Shown here piece after piece: positions 25,259 through 37,747 of a stretch of 64,000 bases of DNA; within the stretch, counting starts at the first letter, position 1, and every line of letters begins with the position of its first letter. The notes beneath the pieces are model-generated. The model made no database searches. It saw only the letters and a list, made by a program, of their open reading frames with translations, and was not told the DNA's origin. The stretch covers positions 37,731-101,730 of the forward strand of contig JAPYMA010001118.1 in NCBI GenBank assembly GCA_035041965.1, given 5' to 3'. The DNA comes from Anisakis pegreffii (lineage: Eukaryota > Nematoda > Chromadorea > Rhabditida > Anisakidae). A program made the position numbers and the translations under genes.

Positions 25259-27787
25259 ATGTCTGACGAAGAAGAACAAGCCATGTGAGTGTGGAATTTC
25301 GTTTGCTGTCTGAAAATTTTGGAAAAATTTTGAAAGAATTTGAAAAATCTGACCAAAAATATTCGGGCAGTCTTGAATTTGCAGTGGATCTGAAGGTGAG
25401 GATGAGGTGAGCGACGAAGAGGAACAAGATGAAGAGGAGGCGGAAGCGGAGGCAGTTGAGTACGAGCAGGTTGAAACTGAAGAGTGAGTGGTTTGATCAC
25501 TTTGATCACTTTGATCACACCACCACCAGTATTGATCAAATCAGACCAGATCAGATCAGATCACATTATCGATTGATCGATTCTTGCCCGATGCGTTCAC
25601 CCTGAAACAATTTTTCAGTGAAAAATCGGAAATACAGAAAAATTTAATTTAAAATTTTCAAATTCCAATCAATTTATTCACACATGCCATCAAATTGCAG
25701 GGCTGAAGCGGAAGTGGCACCTGAGGAGACCAAGTAAGTTGTTTTAGTTGATTCTCGGGTAAGCGCTGGCGAGAATTTACCCGAAAATTTTTCACAAGTT
25801 CACAAACTCGAAAATTTAGCCGAGAGAAAAAATTTTTTCCAGGACTCGACGACCCCCAATCGAGAGACCCGATGATGATCAACCAAAGGAAATGACTGAA
25901 GCCGAACAAGCCATGATGGTAGGTGTGGACAGATAGATTCTGAGTTGAAGAGTTGAAATTCTGACTGCAATTTCCCAAAATTTCCCAAAAATTCCCAAAA
26001 ATTTCCCAAAAATTCCCAAAATTCCCAAAATTCAGGCAGCCAAAAAGCGGCATGCGGACGACGAGGCAGCCAAGATGCTCGACTACGAGGAGAGACGTCG
26101 TCGTGAACGTGAGCAGCAGGACGAGGAGTTGAGGGAGTTGAAGGAGCGGCAAGAACAGCGCAAAAGACAGCGCGAGGAGGAAGAGCAGGAGATGGCTGAA
26201 CGTCGAAGACAGGACGACGAGAGACGTCGCGCTGATGAGGTAGGTATTTTGTCCGGAATTCTGTCCGAAATGTCCGGAATACTCAGTTTTGTCAAATTGC
26301 AGGAGGCACGCAAGAAGCACATGGAGGAGGAGAAGCGTAAACGCGATGCGGATCGCATGAAACGTCAGCAAATGATGGCCGGATCGTTTGCGGCAATTTC
26401 CGGAGATGGCAGCGGAGCGCGTAATTTTGTGATCGACAAGAGCGAAGAAGCAGGTCGCAAGAAGATCACCAATCTCGCCGGGGTAAGTGACTGGGAGATA
26501 CTTTCCCTTCCCTCCGGGAAACATCAGAAAATTTTTCCACTTTTTACCCAAATTCCAGTCCAAAGACGGCAAAGAGATGAGCAAAGAGCAAAAAGACGAG
26601 CTCCGTCGTGCCTATATAGCCTCGGTAAGCCGGAAGGCAGACATATCCGAGACGTTGGTCAACGATCTGAAGCAGAAGATTCATCAGATGCACGAACGAA
26701 TCTGTAAGCTCGAAGCCGATAAATATGATCTGGAGAAGCGACACGAGCGTCAAGAGTACGACGTTAGTTTGCGCTCAATTTGCAAATTTTTCATTTTCTT
26801 AAGCCAAATATTCCACAGTCCACACGAAATATCCGAAAAAATTCCGGAAATTTAAAAATTTGAAAAAAAATTCACATTTTCAGTTAAAAGAACTGCATGA
26901 ACGTCAACTACAAGCGGCTCGTAATAACGCTTTGAAGAAAGGTCTCGACCCGAATGAGGCCACCATATCGCATCCGGTATTAATTTGTTGATGATTATCT
27001 TTCTTTCAAGTGCTCCTGAAAAAATAAATCAGTTGATCAGTTTTGATCAGTATTGATCATCTTTCATATTGATCCAATTTCCATTTTTCAGCCCAAAGTG
27101 AATGTTGTGTCGAAATTCGATCGTCAGACCGATCGCCGTTCCTATGGAGACCGCCGAAATCTCTTCGCAAAGGTGAGTGGTTTGGCCGGATTTTTCTTGT
27201 TTTTCGAAATTAATCTCATGTTTCCGCAGCAGTCACAAACGTCTAAAAACGCATTCCGCAACAAAATTCAACTGAATGCTCACACGAAATGCTTCTGGTA
27301 GTTGATCAGCCCAGATGATCAGTTGATCAGCCCAGATGATCAGTTGATCAGCCCAGATGATCAGTTGATCAGCCCAGATGATCAGTTGATCAGCCCTCGA
27401 ATGATCCATAATCAAATCCGATTGCAGCCACTCGTCAAGAAACAACCGAAGATAGCACGCGGAACCGCCAGACCTCCACCGGAATGGGGTCGTCGTGATA
27501 ACGAAGAGCTCGAGCAGCTGCGTAAGAATCTCGAACCCGTCAAGTACATCGAGTTGGTGAAAGCCGAAGGCGATGCCGCCCGTCCGCCCGTCCAGCCAAT
27601 TCCGCTAGTCGTTCCGCAAGCCGATGAAGTTGAAGACGCTGACGAGGAGGCTCCAGCCGGAGCCGGAGCCGAAGCCGGAGCCGAAGCCGCTGGAGCCGAT
27701 GACGGAATCGAGGTGGCAGCTCCGTCTGAGGCAGCAGCTGCAACCCAGAAGAAGCCTAAGCCAGCACCGCCTGTTCCGGCTAAATAA
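25259..27787 (+). CDS. tnt: Troponin T (MUP-2/TNT-like), 10 exons, 451 aa
   Basis: Tropomyosin-binding subunit of the thin-filament troponin complex in body-wall-type muscle. Exons are 25259-25284, 25385-25483, 25701-25733, 25843-25918, 26036-26239, 26303-26482, 26559-26762, 26884-26976, 27092-27172 and 27428-27787, and every phase closes. The N terminus is very acidic (MSDEEEQ, then Glu/Asp runs). A long charged helix with [20 protein letters not shown] type sequence follows (tropomyosin-binding region). Family blocks are [47 protein letters not shown] and [20 protein letters not shown]. The Ala/Glu/Pro-rich tail ends PAPPVPAK, as in nematode troponin Ts. I cannot decide between mup-2 and its paralogues. 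Intron 9 holds a TGATCA-based minisatellite. An AATAAA lies near 28076. Confidence 0.95.
27300..27398. repeat. ~20-bp TGATCAGCCCAGATGATCAGT minisatellite in troponin T intron 9
   Basis: Four to five near-identical copies of GTTGATCAGCCCAGATGATCA occupy the centre of the intron 27173-27427. The array leaves an open frame on both strands, but family alignment puts it outside the coding sequence. Confidence 0.9.
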
Positions 27788-29530
27788 TCCAGCCAAAGAA
27801 AACTAAAACTAATCCGGAATCAGGAGCCCGAAAACCCAAGATAGCCAACCTCAAGACTAGATATTTTCCGCATGTTTCCGGATTCCGTATCCGAAGCTAA
27901 TTTCAAAAAATTTCCGAGCTTATCTAAATCTTATAGAAAATTTATCCAAAACACCTCAATTATCGCCTGCTTAACCCAATTTTTTTAATCAAAAATCAAA
28001 TCCATATACTATAACCACCAATTTTAGTAGTGGCCTTATCCGTTTGTGACTCTATTATCCGTTTGTGACTTCTGAAATAAACTTTTTCACGTTTCGCGTT
28101 GTCTGACCGCCGAATTCCAAGCCTTCTGAAGCTGTTGCTGCTGCTGCTGTTCGCTCGATCCGAACTCTCTCAAACAATACCGATCGACCTGATCACCGTC
28201 CTTATCTGATCTGATCTGATCTGATCACCAAATCATTGACCTGATCATTGCTAGTATCACTGTTATCTTTATCATTCACATTAGCAACTCATAACAAACA
28301 ATATTATATGATCACCACATCAGATCAGCACATCGTAATCACACCAACAACCAATCACCAATTAGATCACTCATCGATCTATCGCTCACGAAAATAAATT
28401 CACCAAAGCAAATACACACACAAATACATTTAAAACATAGCTGCAACGCATTAAATTGGAGGAATGAAGATTATATATAGATTTACATGTGATATATGTA
28501 TGTACATCCTCGGCAGTTTTTGAGTTTCTTTCAAACTTTCCGCAGAAGTCACAAACGTCTAAAAACGCCATCCGCCAAAAACTTCAATCTCCGCAAAGAC
28601 TATAAGCGATACACTTACTTACTTACTTACTTATGTGCTTACTTACTTAGGGAATACAATCTGAATTTGTTCTGAAATTTGTGGCCTGTCATGTGGCCTC
28701 CTATACCATATCATTCAATCATTCAATCAGTCGATCAGTCACAGCAGTTTCCCCATTTTCCCGATGCGATGATGGCCCGAGCCGAGCCGAAGATTCCCGA
28801 AGAGACGGGGAGTTTAGCGGGAAAGCGATTTCCCGAAATGGGTTTGCCGGTTTTCGGGAAGTTTCCATGCTGTTTGCATTCGGTGGTCGTCGTGGTCACC
28901 TATTGGTGCGCCACATGTGGACTGCTGAGTAGTGATGACGCTGTGTGGCCGCATATCGCCTCGCCTCTTCGATATCGCTGGGATCTGAAAAATTAGTGAG
29001 AGAAATCAGGATAAAATATGTGATCATTTTAAAGCTATCACACACACACAAGCAGATCATCAGATCAGATCAGATCAGATCAGGGTAGATCACAATAGAG
29101 AGGGTAGAGATAGCGTTTCATGCAAAACTAAAGCACTAAAACCGTGCTAAGCACTAGACAAACACACACGGGATACTGTAGCACCCAAACAAGCATGCCT
29201 ATCTCTATCTCTATCCAAACGATCCAATTGTCCAATCAGAATCGCCCAGCTACCGTAATCCTAAGCTATAGTAGCCAATCAACGTTAAGCAATAGCAGCC
29301 ATCTAATCTATCAAGCCAGCAAGCCAATGCCACTCTTTTCAGGTTGGCAAAACTAACCAATTTCTTGGGAAACACTTGTTGCGTGGGTAGGGTAGGGCAA
29401 GACAGATAAACTGCCCAAGGACCGGGCAAATGAATTGCCCAAGTTGACGTGAATGAATCACACTAAGGAACACCAGTACAATACACCAAGTAATTACAGC
29501 GCCACACAATTACAGCCGTACGTAGAGTAC

Positions 29531-30066
29531 GTAGAATTTTTGGGAATTTAGGTTTCCAGAAGCGGCTGAGCCGGTTTCCCCGACGGGTAACTGACGCACT
29601 TCCCAGAAGAGTGTGAAATACGATGTGACAGTAGTAGCAGTAGTAGTAGTAATAGGTAGAATGCAAGAATGCTGTGTTTGCTTATCAAAGCGCCCCTTCT
29701 CGTCTAGTTTCTAGAAAGAGATTTGGGAAAAAGCTACCCGAAAAGGTAAAACATGAAAAAAACGGGAAAAAAACAAACCCTTCGAGATTATTACGATGCC
29801 ATAAACACTGTCAAATTATAAGATATCAGTAAGAATATTGATATCATAATAACAATGATAACATAATAATAAGACTGATAATATAATGATAAGACTGATA
29901 ATATAGTGATAACAGTCTGATAAGAGTGATAAAAATGATAACAGTGATAAAACTGATAGCAGAATGACCTACTTTTCTTACAGTATCTATAGTAGATGAG
30001 CGTTACAATGACAATAATCAACGCCACCAAACCGAGTATATACGTGATCACCTCACCCGTTTGCAT
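29531..30066 (-). CDS. Possible small single-pass membrane protein (partial, two exons)
   Basis: Unrecognised. On the minus strand an ATG at 30066 follows AATTTGCAG by four bases, which would suit a trans-splice acceptor. It opens MQTGEVITYILGLVALIIVI and continues hydrophobic into VTLIYYRY, an N-terminal membrane span with a basic flank. GTAAGA at 29981 is a good donor (phase 1). A compatible second exon, 29598-29531 or slightly longer, would read RQLPVGETGSAASGNLNSQKFY. A further exon may lie near 28985-28920. No family is recognised and the 3' end is unknown. It may equally be a chance hydrophobic frame in AT-rich DNA. Confidence 0.3.
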
Positions 30067-30807
30067 CTTACTGCAAATTGATTCCATCGAATCAAATCAA
30101 AAAAACGAAAACTTTTAGAATGAACTTTAACTCGAACTCGAACTCGAAAATTTGGGAATTTTTTTATTTTTTCGGAAAATTTTCAGTGAAATCTGGAAAA
30201 TGGAATGGAAAAAAGTGGGCAAACATTAATTAAACAAGACGAATGTCGTGTTCTCGTGTCATTTCACTGCTCAAATGTCAAAATATGTTTGGCATTTTCA
30301 TCTCAAAGTATTTTTTCAGTTTCACATCGGAATCGAACTAAACTTTAAACATCTCTCTAAGATAAATCGCTGCGTTCATGTGGAATGTGTTTCTAGAAAA
30401 CAACTTACATATGTACTAACAAAATAACACCCTAGAATAAAAAGCTTTTGGAAAATGGAAAATGAATAATGGAAAATGGAAAATTCTCCTTTATTTTGAT
30501 AATATCAGTGAGAAAATTTTCAATAAACGGCAAAATTCCACCACCAGCAGCACCACTGCCGTAAACTCTTTCAGAGCATAAAACAAATCAACAACAACAG
30601 ATGAATGTAATTAGAGACTAGGAAATGAAAATTAATGGAAAATAGTGGAAACTAATTGAAAATAATGGAAAATCGACGGAAACCAATTGGAATGGACGTA
30701 ATAAACTTGCAAAACTGCAGATCATTCACAAATGAAAAAAGTACCGCGTAGTCGACTGATCAGGCGCAAGATCACACAGCACCGATCGGCCATCCTGGGC
30801 GAGCCCG

Positions 30808-33084
30808 TTATCCGGGAGGATGTCCCCTCCACGATAGGCCCGAATATATGATGGTTGGGGCGCAATTTTTGCAGCTGGCGTTTGTGAGTGTTTCCAAAAG
30901 ACTGGAATCTGCTAGCTGGATATCTGGTATCTATCTGCTCACGCCTCTCACAAACGCCTTGCTCAATAGATCGTAGCAGTATCAAAATTGCTCACAGCAA
31001 TGCTCTCCACTGCTCTAGAATCCAAAAACTTGCAGCCAAATACCGCAGCAGCAGCAGCAGAATATTCCAAATTGGATTAGCCGCTGTCGAATAGCAAATC
31101 AAATCAAATCAAAGCAATACGATGCGATGCAATGCGATATGCTCAGATGAATGAGCAAAATTGATAACAATACGAATAAGAAGGCGATGATTTGATCTGA
31201 TCTGATAAGATCAAATGATCACTTGCAACAATCACTATCGTTTAATTGCTTGTTTGCAACTTGCAACTGAGTTTTATCTTAATTAATCACCCACAAATGT
31301 CTTACTTAACACACTCAAATATTCAAGCATGCTACTGCTAATGACAGCCGTCAGATATCTATCTATTGACTTCAAAGACAAACTTTCCGCCGCCCGTCCA
31401 AGAAGACGAATAAAATTAATTAAGATTAAGACGACGACGACGTGCTCACTGCGCCTCCTAGCCCCATAGAAGATAAGACAAATTGGCTCCACTCCACTCC
31501 ACTCCACTCCAGAGTTTGAGACTAAACGCCCTCTAAATCTTAATTTTCTAAATCAAATTCACTACAACATATCAAAAATATCAGATATCAAAGAGGAATA
31601 TCAGCAGACAAATCAAAATCTCTAAATCCTCTCGAATCTGTTAATTTCTTCCAGCTAACAACTAATTTCACATGCTAACATACAAAATTGCCCATTGCAA
31701 AGTAATTTATAGCCGCCAGTCACAAATGCTTTACTGCTACTGCTATTGATGCTGTTCCGAGTGCCTATTGGTCACTAAATAGATCGCGATTTCGGTCGGC
31801 AAGCCTGTCAGTTTTATCTCGACTCGACTCGACTCCAGTCCGAAATAAACGAATTTTGAGTAAACTTTTGAAGTACTTTTATAAAAGTTTGTCTGTCTAA
31901 AGTTCTAAACGTTTGTTATTTCTTTTGCTATTTTCTGTTGCTGGCTTGCGAATCCGTCTTATAGAGATGCGAAAAAAATGGAAGGCCAAGATAACAAACT
32001 TAATCACGATGATTTTTTAAGCTTTTTGCTAAGGGCAGCAGCAGCAGCAACTGACATTTCACTTAACGATATCTAAAAATCAAAATCACTAAATCAATCA
32101 CTCACTTCATTGAACACATACAAATCTTCAAAGATACACAACAAACAGATTTTTCAAATCCTTCCTTCGTGTTCATCTGTCTCTCCTTTATTATTCTGGT
32201 GCTTAGCGATTTTGAAGAAATAAGATATGCTCTTAAACATTTGTGAGTGCAAGTAAAACATATAAAAAGCGTTTGTTCAATTTTCAAAGCTTACGCTTAT
32301 CAAATTATCAAAGGAGCGCATTTGATGATCCAGCTCAGGTCAGGTCAGATCAGACCAGATCAGATCAGGTGATCAACGAGGTTGACTGATCCAAATCAGA
32401 TCAGTTGGCATAAAATGCTGGTTTCGGTAAAAGATTTGGACAAACTAACTCAAAACACCGCAGTTTTCTTGAGGAGTTCAGAGACATGGATAGACAGACG
32501 GATGGATGGATGGCTAGCTTACGATTACTTAATTAATTGACTGCGTTGTAATCGAAGTAGAAGTAAAAGTAAAAGTAAAACGAGAACAATGGGAGATAGC
32601 AATTGTTCTATTGTTCCACTTCAATGATTAATTAATTAATTATCACTGATTGATCAAGATCAAGATCAAGACAATGAGCTGCTGCTTATCGTAAGGCTTA
32701 GGCTTGCTATTCTTACTTTTACTGCGGTGTTTATTCATATCGCTATTTTCATATCGCTATTTTTCCATACCACTGAATCAGAATCGAAATCAGAACCCAA
32801 ACCGAAACTTAAACATTTGTGACTGAATTACTTACTTACTTCCATAGACAGACACAAGACACAAGACAGAAAGCATCGAGGCAAAGACATGAATGGTACA
32901 CATGAAAAAATTTAAGCGTTTGTGACTTCCACCAAAAAATGAAATCCCAAAAGAAAACAAATCGTAACTCACGATGTAACCGGAGGCTTTTCGGGGCATC
33001 CCAGCTCGCCCAAATACTGCAGTAGGCCTCGTCGAGTGGCCGCCACAGATACTAGCATCGCACCCGTTGGCTGATATTTTTGTG
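30808..33084 (-). CDS. Possible 3' part of an unrecognised gene (two exons)
   Basis: Two phase-compatible exon candidates lie on the minus strand. Exon 33084-32973 contains GAMLVSVAATRRGLLQYLGE, continues to LGCPEKPPVTS and ends at a GTGAGT donor. Exon 30901-30808 follows an ATTCCAG acceptor, reads LLETLTNASCKNCAPTII and ends WRGHPPG before TAA. Codon composition is richer in C and G than the surroundings. The 2.1-kb intron would be long for this window. Alternative frames of both exons are also open, and no upstream exon could be joined with confidence, although open islands occur at 35247-35322 and 35400-35560. The family is unknown. Confidence 0.3.
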
Positions 33085-33329
33085 CTGATATTATAAACCA
33101 GGTGACATTAGAATCTTGCTTGCACGAGGCACGATCAATCAATCGCTCCCTTCAGATCCTCGCAATCCCTCAAAATTCCGGATCTTCCGGATCCCGAATC
33201 TCCAGCGATTCCGTCTCGTCTATTTGCAGCGGCTATCTTCCCACTTCGAAGCAAATCCTATCGTGTAGCCAGAGCGATCAGATGATCTGCTCTCAAAGCT
33301 CTAAAAACTTGTGTTTTACTAACAAATAA

Positions 33330-33437
33330 TGTAATTACTTGTTATTACTACTTTATTACTATTAAATATTACTTGTTATTACTACTTTATTACTATTAAG
33401 TATTACTTGTTATTACTACTTTATTACTATTAAATAT
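33330..33437. repeat. 38-bp tandem repeat, three copies (TTACTTGTTATTACTACTTTA...)
   Basis: The unit ATTACTTGTTATTACTACTTTATTACTATTAAAT follows itself three times with one or two changes. It is non-coding and AT-rich. Confidence 0.9.
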
Positions 33438-35696
33438 TCGCTGTAATGCTGCAATTGTTCTATGTAATGATATAATGAAAGCTGTCCAAATCACTACCTA
33501 ATAACTCAAAATGACTAATTATGAGCCAACCCCAATAAATCTAGCCACTTGAATCTCATCATGCTAAATCCAAGGCTAAACCTCAGCTTATGCTCTTAAT
33601 TAATTATTCATTCCATTACTCTTAATTAATTACTCAACATTAACACACTCGACCAATTCAGTTTCTCTATCTAGGCTTACATCTAAAGCCGTAATATATC
33701 TACTTATCCATCCTCAAAATTCACATCAATCCAAAGCACTAAGGCTTTTAAACCACTTAAACCCATCAAGCAATAAATCAGGATCGAATGCGATCAGTAA
33801 CGATCCAATCAGATCAATGCGATGTGCTCTAATAACCAGACCAGATGAGATGAGTCTCAGTAAGACTCACTAAGTCTAGGAACTATAATAACACCGCTAA
33901 TAACTAATAATATGATCACAATCACGAAGACTGACAAAACTGAAGACAACTTGAAGACAACAAGAAGACAAAACGGACAAAAAGACAGAAAAGACAAAAA
34001 GGACAAAAATCAAATCAACTTGCTGACAAAATCACCAGCTAAACGCAAGGTTCATGCTTCATTACTATTATCAATTCTATCCACTAGAGTATGAGTGCTC
34101 GTACTCTAGCTATTGCTATGGCTGCTGCTCTAGATCTAGCTGTTTGCTTCCTTTGTCTAATCATCAATAAAATAAATCACTTCAACCAGCTAAAATAATC
34201 AACCAACCAACTAACTAACTAACTAACTAGCTGACGGAGCAGTAAAATAGTGTGAATGAACAATCAACTGAATGAATTTCTTCCACTAGAAAAACACAAA
34301 TTCCTCACTATAGTAGATAGCAAAGTAATGTGAAATTTTTAGTGGAGTGAAAAATTTTTAGTAAAGTGAATGAAATTTTTACGAAATCAAAGAAAAGAAA
34401 TGAAATTTTTACGAAAAGACAGCAAATTTTTACACAGCATTCACAAACGCAAACACAAAACAAGCCAAAACAAACACTATCCATCCATCTAGCACCCAGC
34501 CGTCCGTATGGATAGATATGATAAAGCCTCATAAATCTTTTTTGTGATCATCACATCATTAAGCCTTTATCTCACTTACTCCCAACAACCCTATCAGTAT
34601 TCAGCCTCCTCTAATAGTATTGTAGAGCAATAGCTTGTAAAGGGTTTAGCTTGCATACGTATTTGAATACATTTTAGAGCTGCTGAGCTGAACTTAAGCT
34701 TAAGCTAAAGCTTTTGAGGTGAATCCGATGCAGTAGCTGCCTTAGTTTAAATTTAGATTTAGAGTCTAAATATCTATATTGAGCGCCGATCGATTCGATC
34801 ACAAGCTTTCGACCTAATCAAGGATTAGGCTTAAGATTAGGCTTAGGCCTAGAAATAGACTTAATCTGAAGTTTCCTTCTGTAGAGCGCAAGAAACTTTT
34901 CGGCTTGATCTTTCGGCTTTCTAAAATCGATCCGAACCATCTGATCGCGAATGTATTTTAAAAATCGCTCATTCCCAATCATTACACACCGAAACTAACA
35001 CCAACTCTTCAATGCACTCACAAACGGCTACACAATCCAGTCTAGTTATCTCATAATGAGCCAGTCTAATTAGTTACGTGTGTTGTGCTTAGGACTAGGG
35101 ATTTTGCTGCATTATACATTTATAGAGCAATTGTTGCCGTTGAGACTGAGGAAACAATGAGAAATCATCACAGATCAATAAATAGATAGATCAATAGATC
35201 AATAGACAATAAATAGATCAGACAAATCATAATCATACTTACTTACTCCTTTGAAGGTAGGTGATCGCGTCTGAACTCATGACCCGACCCTCCCTCCTCT
35301 CCTGACAGCCTCGACCGGTTCACCTGAAATTAGATCCGATTATTATAGTCAAATGCAAATGCTCTACTCACCATTTTCAGCCCTATCCAAAGGGCATGCA
35401 CTTCCATCCATCCGTGTTGTAATAAGCCCGCACCCCCTCGGTTATTCGTGAGGGGGGAGCCTCTTCTTTCTTCTCGACCCCGTCCTACCCTCTTGCGGGT
35501 TACACGGGGCCATTCACTTGCCCTCTTGTGGGCCGGCCACACGGCATCGTCCGTCACCTCCGTCACCGTCACCAATATCGATGATAATACCAACCCATAT
35601 ACTGATCCATCGATCATCGATGATAATACCAATCCATATACTGATCCATCACCATACTGATCCACTGATTCGTATACTGATCAGCGATGACTGCAC

Positions 35697-35784
35697 TCGA
35701 TGCCGTGTAGTGCCTGTGGTCGATGTCGATATCATTTATTCGATATCGATATCGACACCGACCACAACCACTACACGGCATCGA
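35697..35784. repeat. 37-bp imperfect inverted repeat with 14-nt loop
   Basis: Left arm 35697-35733 and right arm 35748-35784 are reverse complements except for three positions. The loop region itself contains CGATATCGATATCG. A transcript would form a long stem with small bulges, the shape of a microRNA precursor, although nothing shows that it is transcribed. Confidence 0.8.
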
Positions 35785-36565
35785 CCATAAGCACCACAAC
35801 GACCGACCATCACAATACCACGACGAATCCATCGTCGCCATCTCAGATCACTAACCAACCAACCGACCACTCGCCAACCACAAAACCAAAGACACTGAAA
35901 TTCCATCAACCAATCCACACTTATATAGTAAAAATTCTGGCGGGAAAGAGCGTTTTTTTGATCAAAATGATCAAATTTGATCGTCAAAATCGATCGATAA
36001 AATGATCAAAACGATACAAAGCGCGCGCCAATATTATATCATCACAACGATTCGTACAGTCAGTTTTGCTCTCTATCGAGATCAACACTATCCGCGAAAC
36101 TGTGCGATTGATCTAAAATGATAGATAGGTAACTGTACCGATTGATCTGATCAAGATCAAGTACTGATCAAGTATTGCTGATCAAACTGATATACTGATC
36201 AGTGTCATTGATGATCTGATCATCATAACAATGCCATAGTGATCACAACAATATACAGATACAAATACAGAGAGATAGATAGATATCCTCATCGATATCC
36301 AGACAAATCCTCTGATTTCAAAAGCCAATTAAATCAAGTAAATTCAATAAATTTATCAAAAAACAATAAATCAATTAACAATTTCTTAACAATTCATACA
36401 TTTTGTACATTAATTATACATGTAAATTAATTGAACTGATCAATTCTATCGATTGATCAAATCGATCAATCCAACCAACGACTGCTGATCAATTTGATCA
36501 ATCAATATTATATTACTATGTCGATTGATCCCCCAAATCATCCCAAACGCTCATTTCCACTATCA

Positions 36566-37747
36566 TTATGTATAGAGAGTGTGATGATATGGGAAATTGG
36601 CATTTTTTGGGTGATTTCGGAGATTTTGGGTGAGATCATTTGAGGGGCGAGATATCATCGAGATTACTGCTGCTGGAGCAGTCGGCAGATAGTCCGGTTC
36701 GGCTATTTGATGGTAATCTGCTGATGATGAATTTGAGGTGCTGATCTGATCTGGATCTTGATCATGATCAAGATCGTGATCTTGATCCGCAGCAGGTGAT
36801 TCACGTCCGGACGACGAGCCGAGACCGGATGATGAGGCATTCCGGGAGAGTTGTTGAGGCTGAGGTTCCTGTTGCAGATAAGAGGACGAATGGTGGTGGT
36901 GTAGCGAGCGATTTTCGACCGTATAAAACTGCGGCTGCTGCAATAGTAATAGTAATAATTTATATAAATTGAAAGTGAATTTTTTTGTGAGACGTGAATT
37001 TGCCACAAAAATTGACCGAATTTTATCGATCATTGATCAAACTGATCAATCCAACGACTGATCAGTCAATCTGATCAATCGATATTATATGAATAACATG
37101 ATCCATATAATAGTAACCTGCTGCTGCGGAATATACGATTGTCGATTTCGCTGCGGCGGTGGTATTACTCCATCGGAAATCGAAAATAACCTCTCCCTCC
37201 GTGTCAAATCGCTACTACCTATCGATTCAGCGGATAATCTACGAGCTGGAGGTAATGGTAATCTCGAGCCAACCATTACCCTCTCTGCCGCCAGATATCG
37301 ACCCATATCCCTTCTCCATGACCCATATTCCTGCTCCAGTGGCGGCTGATGGTAGCCAACAGCAATACCATCAGGAGCGCAAGGAACTGGTGCAAGAGCC
37401 TTGGAGAAGCGAGGTCCTGGGGCTAGTCTAGGGGCTGCTGTAGGCCGTCCGCATGCCTTTCCACTGGTCTTTCCGCCAGTGCAGACAAGAGGACATCGGC
37501 CAAGACGGTTCCGGCACTTCAACGATAGCGGCCATTTGCTTGTGGCTGTCGAGTATCGACGCCAGCACAGTCCCACAGTCGTGGCGCACGATAGACATGC
37601 GGCAGCCAGTGCTAGTCCGACCCAGAGAACACGCCAGAAGGCGCTCCAACTCAACCCCGAGGTGGCTCCAGTTTGATGTAGCAATGCACCATCTGACAGG
37701 GCACACCCCAAACGTATGGAGCCGTCGGAGTGGAGCACTTCCAGAAG
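36566..37747 (-). other. Cadherin transmembrane segment and cytoplasmic tail (last two exons)
   Basis: Exon 37747-37118 begins LLEVLHSDGS and contains the single membrane helix FWRVLWVGLALAAACLSCAT at about 37651-37573, followed by the stop-transfer CWRRYS. It then runs through a Pro/Arg-rich tail to RNRQSYIPQQQ. The last exon, 36937-36566, is Ser/Gln/His-rich with a short HHHH run and a DxDHDLDHDQDPDQ patch, and ends HHTLYT. I see no beta-catenin-binding sequence, which suits Fat-like rather than classical cadherins. Confidence 0.8.

Larger units (their letters stand above)
27788..36565. other. 8.8-kb gene-poor region with exon-like islands
   Basis: After the troponin T 3' end there is no gene I can support firmly. 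The region holds two GTTTGTGAC motifs at 28041-28070, ACTT runs (28612-28640), (GATCA)n near 29055-29085, a 38-bp tandem repeat (33330-33437), long AT-rich tracts and a long imperfect hairpin (35697-35784). Protein-like islands on the minus strand near 29.5-30.1, 30.8-30.9, 33.0-33.3 and 35.2-35.6 kb are listed separately with low confidence. Confidence 0.5.

Noticed and set aside
25658..26584. 308-codon minus-strand open frame
   Set aside because: It is the complement of troponin T exons 4-6, whose Glu/Arg-rich codons leave the other strand open as a Leu-rich frame.
27302..27427. Open start of a 161-codon frame reading DDQLISP repeats before troponin exon 10
   Set aside because: The repeats are the intronic minisatellite. 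The TTGCAG acceptor at 27427 and phase place only the downstream part in the protein.
29791..29980. Continuation of the small membrane protein frame past 29982
   Set aside because: It runs into a Tyr/Ser/Val-rich translation of a GATAA-type repeat, and the GTAAGA donor at 29981 fits better.
35330..35665. 111-codon minus-strand frame with VYGLVLSS repeats
   Set aside because: The first half is a short tandem duplication (ATCGATGATAATACCAA...), and no family is recognised; only the later part is mentioned as a weak island.
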